A DNA stretch of 64,000 nt from Cryptomeria japonica. Lineage: Eukaryota; Streptophyta; Pinopsida; Cupressales; Cupressaceae. The stretch is from assembly GCF_030272615.1 (NCBI RefSeq), contig NC_081412.1, forward strand, positions 340,315,370 to 340,379,369, given 5' to 3'. Below are positions 59,246-64,000 of the stretch, one piece after another. Position 1 is the first letter of the stretch; every line of letters starts with the position of its first letter. The translations under genes were made by a program, and so were the position numbers. Under the pieces are notes generated by a model, which saw only the letters and a program-made list of their open reading frames with translations, ran no database searches and was not told the DNA's origin.

Positions 59246-60748
59246 CTACTCATCTTTAGGAATACACAATTTACCCAAGTGGTACAACAAGTTATCCTGC
59301 ACATAGTAATCTTTTTCTTCTACATGTTTACCCTGGATTAGAGCTGCATATATGTCCTTAAAGTTCTCATCATTAGCATATTGTTCCTGAAAACTTTCAT
59401 GAACCATGGAACTATTTTTAAGGATTATCAAAGCATTCTTAACTGGAGGCCTAGAGAGCATATCTGCTACTTTGTTATGGGCACCTTTCTTATACTTAAT
59501 CAGCAAATGAAACTGTTGAAGAAAACCCATCCACCTAAAATGCCTACTTTGTTGCAGTTTAGACTGTGAGTGCAAATACTGAAGTGGCTGATGATCAGTG
59601 TGGATTACAGTTTCTTTGCCCATTAAGTAGTGTTTCCATTTCTTAACACTCTGAACTAAAGCATAAAGTTCCTTATCATAAGTGGGATAGTTACTTACTG
59701 CTCCTGAAAAAGTTTCAGAGTGGTAGCAGACTGGTTTACCTCCTTGCATGAGTACAGCTCCCATGGCAAACCCGCTAGCATCTGTCTTGATCTCAAATGG
59801 TTGATGTAAATCTGGTAAAGCCAGAACTGGTGCGGTGCTCAACTTTTCCTTCAAAGTGTCAAAAGCCTTCTGTTGTGGACCTCCCCACTGAAAAGTTGCC
59901 TTCGTACTGGTCAATGTGTGCAATGATGAAGCAATAAAAGAGAAGTTTGCAATGAACTTCCTCCAGTACTGAACTGCACCTAAAAAACTCCTGACTTCTG
60001 TGACTGTACTTGGCTTAGGCCATTTTACAATACAATCAACCTTCGTAGGGTCTACTTTTAGTTGACGATTCCCTACGACATAGCCTAGGTACACTAAGGA
60101 TGTCTTAGCGAACTCACATTTAGACATCTTTACAAAAAGTTTTTCTTTCCTTAATACATCAAGGATTTTTTTAACATGAATTACATGATCTTCCCAAGAC
60201 TTGTTGAATACAAGAATATCATCTAGGTAGACTATGACAAAATCATCAATAAAAGGACGAAAGACATCATTCATGACTCTCATGAATGTAGCTGGTGCAT
60301 TACAAAGCCCGAAGGGCATAACCAACCACTCAAACAGTCCCTGTTTAGTCTTAAAAGCAGTTTTCCAAATATCATTTTCTGCAATTTGAATCTGATGATA
60401 TCCACTACGCAGGTCTAGCTTAGTGAAATAGATAGCATGTTTCAACTGATCAAGTAAATCATCAATTCTAGGAAGAGGATACCTATTCTTTATCGTTATC
60501 TTGTTCAGAGCTCTGTAATCAATGCACATTCTCCAAGTTCCATCTTTCTTTGGAACCAACACAATAGGAGAACCACAAGAAGTACTAGGACAGATAACTC
60601 CTTTTTCAACCAGCTCTTGAACTTGCTTTTTAATCTCCTCATTTTCCAAGACTGATAAACGGTACATGCCAATGTTTGGAAGGGGCACATCCTGCTGCAA
60701 CTGGATCTCGTGCTGTATCTCTCTCTTAGGAGGCAATCCTTTTGGTTC
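59246..60748 (-). pseudogene. Gypsy-C reverse transcriptase and RNase H
   Basis: It starts right after the TAG at 60749-60751. LPPKREIQHEIQLQQDVPLP leads to the RT: KDGTWRMCIDYRALNKITIK, FTKLDLRSGYHQIQIAENDI, MPFGLCNAPATFMRVMNDVF. The catalytic motif Y-L-D-D is intact at 60218-60229. RNase H follows with FEIKTDASGFAMGAVLMQGG, NYPTYDKELYALVQSVKKWK and THTDHQPL-type sequence, and GAHNKVADMLSR. All expected acidic residues are present. It copies the RNA genome into DNA. The frame ends at a TAG at 59246-59248 after PKDE. Confidence 0.93.
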
Positions 60749-62494
60749 CTAAAACAAGTCATCGTAAGCGGAAACAACTTTGACCATTTCAGTCTTATGT
60801 TTAGGATCACATCCCTTAAATGCCTCAAATGTTTCATCTTCTTTGGCTTTTACAAGCATTAACACAAAGTTCTTACTAGAACTGACCAACCTTTTCATCT
60901 GACCAGCATTAACTAGTGCAAGATTAGTCTTTATCTTATGTGCCCGCACAATGTATTCAATCTTATCTTTAAAAAGATGATACTTGTTCTCCCCTCTATA
61001 GATTATAGCCTGTCGGTCATATAGATAAGGACTCCCAAGTACAAGACCACAAATATCTAAAGGGACTACATCAGCTTCTACTTCATCTACAAAGTTTGCA
61101 GTGATAGCAAATCTTATCTTACATTGTTTAGTTACTTGCAATTGTGCATCATTGCAAACCCATCCCAGAGGGTATGGTTTCAGATGAGGTGTTGTAGTCA
61201 AGTTAAGCTTTTTAACAATTTCTTCAGATATCAAGTTAACTTGAGAACCCGTATCAAATAATGTATCAACTTTAGTATGTTTGATAACAACCCGAATATG
61301 AAATAATTCATTCCTTTGCTTATCTTTCTTAGGAGTAGAATCTTTACTTGTACTTGCACTTATATTAGAAGAACTTGTAGCTGATGAGAGAGATCTACCT
61401 TTTTCTTTACCTTGGATTTCAGCAGCAACGATCTTTGTCTCATCTCCAGAGTCAGATCCAAGATCCTTTCTAACTATAGCAGCAGTCTTTTGTTTGTCTT
61501 TGTTTCCACCATATCTCTTTGGCCACTTTTCAAGGTGCAGCTTCCAGCACCTAGAATCATCATGCCCTTCTTTCTTGCAATGTGAGCATGTGGGTTTTTC
61601 ACCCTCTTTCTTCACTATAGCTATCTTTTTCCCCTTCCCTTTGTTTTGGGATTTTTTCTCAGACTTAGATGGCTTCTTATTAGACTTATCAATAAAAGAA
61701 CCCTTACCTCTTGACTCTAGGTGTGTGGCTTGGACACAGACTTCATCAAAGTTACTAGGATTCAAGACCAAAATTGAATGTCTCAGATAAGAGTGAAGAC
61801 CACCTATGTACTTAAGCAACGTGTCCTGAGTATACAATGGAACATTTAATGCAATAGCCTTCTTTCTGAATTCATGGGTGTAATCCTGGACAGACTGACC
61901 TTTCCCTTGCCTAAAAAGTTGCCAGCTCATCATTAGCTGTTGCATATGGCCTAGGGGATAGAATTGCTTCTTGAGAGCATTAACAAAGTCTGACCAAGTT
62001 AAATTGATTTTACCATGTTGTGAAGACCCATCCCGAATTCTACTCTCCCACCAGGTTAGAGCTGTACCTCCTAACCGAAGAGTAGCTAATTGGATCCTAT
62101 CAACATCATCTAAGAGGTTTTGAACTCTACAATAGACTTCAACCTGTTGAATCCAATCATCTAATTTTTCAGCATTTAATTCCCCACAATACTTTGGTAG
62201 ATCAAATTTTACATCCAATTTAATCTTAGGCTTATGTGAACTCTTGAAAAGAGAAGAAGACTCAGAATGAGTAGAAGAGGGAGAAGACGGGGAAGAAGGA
62301 GAAGAAGGAGATGGGGGTGTTTTTGGAGGCTCATGGTCACCTCCTGGTCTTTTCCCTTTGTTCTCACGAGCTGCACGTCTTCACATCTTGTCCTCTCTCT
62401 CTTGTACTAAAACTTGTACAATGGTTTCCAAATTTTGAAGAGTCTTCTGAATACTCTTGTCTTCGGAACCTTCTTCACCACCTTTTCCTTCCAT
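60749..62494 (-). pseudogene. Gypsy-C gag and protease
   Basis: An ATG at 62494-62492 opens MEGKGGEEGSEDK. A TGA at 62381-62383 (CGA would fit) interrupts an Arg-rich stretch. After it, a Ser/Pro-rich part leads to the gag domain: FDLPKYCGELNAEKLDDWIQ, LGGTALTWWESRIRDG, FVNALKKQFYPLGHMQQLMM. The zinc knuckle C-X2-C-X4-H-X4-C is at 61547-61588 (CSHCKKEGHDDSRC). The protease has VDTLFDTGSQVNLIS, with an intact D-T-G. A TAG at 60749-60751 after AYDDLF separates it from RT. Confidence 0.92.
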
Positions 62495-62614
62495 CTGTGA
62501 TGGTGGATTAGTTCTTCAGTTTCCGATCTCAGGATTATATTCTTCAAGCTTGCCTTCACCTCGTTGAATCCTGGATCTTGTTAGCATTCAATTCTGCAAT
62601 ACTAGTCAAACAAA

Positions 62615-62626
62615 GCTCTGATACCA
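62615..62626 (-). other. Gypsy-C primer binding site
   Basis: In minus-strand sense an exact TGGTATCAGAGC, four bases after the 5' LTR. It matches the initiator Met tRNA end. Confidence 0.93.
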
Positions 62627-62630
62627 AACT

Positions 62631-63499
62631 TGATCTGATTAGGATCTATGACAATTACAGACAAATGCTTAACAATATTACACAAGTTAATTCAAAGCTT
62701 TAATCTGAGCGAATTAACATAATAATGCTTAAATGAACAAAGCATAATAAAGGTAATGAACTGAAAGAAAGAGAGTAGAAAGAAAGAAGACAAAACACAA
62801 TTGATAACGGAGTTCGTCCGCGGGTCGGACTACGTCTCTGGGTCCTGCTCCAATAGGGGGACCGATCCGATTAGCTCCAAAATCAATTACAAGTGTTACA
62901 AGATATTCCCTTCAAGCACAATGGCAACATTATTCTCCAATGTGCAGGAATAATGAACAAATCTTCAAGCTCATAATCTCCTTCTCATCACCTGGATGCC
63001 TACCAAAAGCCTAATACCCCTTTTTATACATGAAATTAGCCAAAAAAAGGCTATAACCACTAATTACAAAGATAATCCCTTTCAACTAATTGAATCTTCG
63101 TAATAAACCCTTTACTATTTTATGGATTTGATTTTACTCCATAAATAGGGGTTGTTTTAACCATATACCCTTATTTAACTAAGGATAGGCAGATCGAGTA
63201 TTGGTTAAATTAATATTACCCCAAAAATATCTCAAGCGCTATAAATAGTGCAACGGTTATGTAATATTTTGGGAGGATGATGGTCAAGGTTCAACCCCCG
63301 TCGGCCTCCATTCTCTCTTTGGGTAGTTTGTTATTAGCTAAAAGAAACTTCTTTCTAAATAATAGTAAATTGCATGTGTGGTGTAGCGGCAAAGGTGGAC
63401 GGTTTAGCTATGGAGATCACGGGTTCGAATCTATACTTGGAAACTTTTTGGTAACTGTTGTAACATTATTTTTGGTGGAAAGCATATCCACCCGGATCA
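62631..63499 (-). repeat. Gypsy-C 5' LTR
   Basis: 869 bp, partner of 57043-57911. It carries the same promoter-like modules at 63246-63432, with C to T in the first A-like box and an exact GGTTCGAATC in the second B-like box. Confidence 0.95.
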
Positions 63500-63685
63500 A
63501 ACATCGTTGACAAGTGATGATGCTTTGTGTCCAACAAATAGAGTTCAACAATTATAAAACTTTTGAATTTAAAGTGGCTACATGTTGCAAGACATAATCA
63601 ATGGAAATCTTATTTAAATATATTTTTTTTTCATTTTGATAAATTTTATTTCATTACGAAAGATTTTTAAATTGAAGAAACATAC
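63500..63685 (-). other. Gypsy-C right duplication, start of split exon, and intron
   Basis: AACAT at 63500-63504. 63505-63525 reads in minus sense KHHHLST, in frame with MLFKNAM at 57042, so the exon spans the insertion. From about 63526 to the donor GT at 63684-63685 the sequence is intron-like. The acceptor before the split exon is not clear; an AG at 63523-63524 gives the wrong phase. Confidence 0.6.
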
Positions 63686-63884
63686 CTGATAAGTTTGTTA
63701 TCCTCTTGTTTCTCAAAGAACCCTGCATGAGGGAAATTGTAGGCAATTCTATCAAACAATATCCCCCTTCTAATCTGAAGCTTATTCACGGTTGTGATAT
63801 CAACAAGATGCAATATCAATACTCTAGGATTCTCCAAATTATTAAGGTTATTTTGGCCAGACTCATACATACTTATGATCTTCT
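63686..63884 (-). CDS. BMT5-like (DUF2431) methyltransferase gene, internal exon
   Basis: A 199-bp minus-strand exon bounded by the acceptor ...CACTGCAG| (AG at 63885-63886) and the donor CAG|GTATGT (GT at 63684-63685). It is open throughout and encodes KIISMYESGQNNLNNLENPR, then LHLVDITTVNKLQI and FDRIAYNFPHAGFFEKQEDN. The F-D-R-I-x-x-N-F-P-H-A-G motif is the signature of the BMT5-like domain of 25S rRNA uridine-N3 methyltransferases and their plant relatives. The preceding exon, with the SAM-binding start of the domain, would lie beyond 64000. This exon looks intact, but the next one is broken and split by Gypsy-C, so the gene copy is a pseudogene. Function is inferred from family only. Confidence 0.83.
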
Positions 63885-64000
63885 CTGCAGTGTTGGAAGA
63901 ATATAAGTACACAAGTACAAAACTACCAAATATGGAACAAAGATTATTGAAGAGGTAGTAGTAGTTTAAGGATAAGAGGCAACAAAATAGAACTCTGAGA
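63885..64000 (-). other. intron upstream of the BMT5-like exon
   Basis: Pyrimidine-rich in minus sense, ending TTCTTCCAACACTGCAG at 63885. It continues beyond the window. Confidence 0.7.

Larger units (their letters stand above)
57043..63499 (-). mobile_element. Gypsy-C, young Ty3/Gypsy chromovirus inserted in a host exon
   Basis: A complete insertion: two 869-bp LTRs (TGATCTGATT to CCCGGATCA), a 4719-bp internal region, a primer site, a purine tract and exact AACAT duplications. By eye the LTRs differ at about 12 positions (near 1.4%), nearly all transitions. A single minus-strand gag-pol register spans 62494-57953 with four internal stops and no frameshift. Catalytic motifs are intact in every domain. 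It is the youngest element in the window, and it interrupts a BMT5-like gene in the same orientation. Confidence 0.96.

Noticed and set aside
1-64000. CRISPR array, bacterial operon, phage or rRNA features
   Set aside because: No regularly spaced repeats, ribosome-binding sites with packed genes, or rRNA-like sequence were seen. All strong coding signals are eukaryotic transposons or spliced exons.

Overview
This is a repeat-dominated piece of a plant nuclear genome. It is AT-rich, has no prokaryotic features, and is built almost entirely of decayed, nested LTR retrotransposons (Ty1/Copia and Ty3/Gypsy) plus 5'-truncated LINEs. Large decayed elements with almost no genes suggest a large-genome seed plant, plausibly a gymnosperm. 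That is an inference from style, not something the sequence proves.

Layout. 583-5934: Copia-1 (minus), with exact TGACT target duplications, inserted in an older repeat whose uninterrupted relative lies at 23420-23950. 7305-10090: gag-protease remnant of Gypsy-A (minus). 10150-12325: 3' half of a LINE (plus). 12326-20140: Copia-2 (plus), nearly complete, with an LTR-internal-LTR-partial internal tandem structure. 20985-22205: a second LINE 3' end. 22209-22640: an unidentified minus-strand coding fragment. 26120-36061: Gypsy-B (minus), split inside its reverse transcriptase by Copia-3 (27000-33157, minus). 36066 to about 51200: a long Tat/Ogre-like Gypsy (plus) with two RNase H domains, a G-patch region, tandem repeats in both untranslated regions and an antisense reading frame. 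51309-52366: a solo LTR of the same family, inside a gag remnant. 53040-55570: a decayed minus-strand transposon ORF and a LINE 3' end. 57043-63499: Gypsy-C (minus), a young chromovirus with AACAT target duplications.

Host gene. The only host-gene sequence I can support is at the right end, on the minus strand. One exon with good splice sites (63686-63884) and a decayed next exon (56815-57042, continuing at 63505-63525) resemble the BMT5-like/DUF2431 methyltransferase family. Gypsy-C is inserted in the coding part of the second exon.

Common thread. Inactivation is dominated by in-frame TAG and TGA codons best explained as C-to-T changes (CAG to TAG, CGA to TGA). In Gypsy-C, four such stops and no frameshift are the only breaks seen in a 1514-codon gag-pol frame. 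A 39-bp duplication in the Tat element has CAG in one copy and TAG in the other. I see no CRISPR array, operon, tRNA or rRNA gene, and no wholly new protein system. The most notable signals are the disrupted host gene, the tRNA-promoter-like modules in the Gypsy-C LTRs, the antisense acidic ORF, and a dispersed ACCGAG motif in Copia-2.
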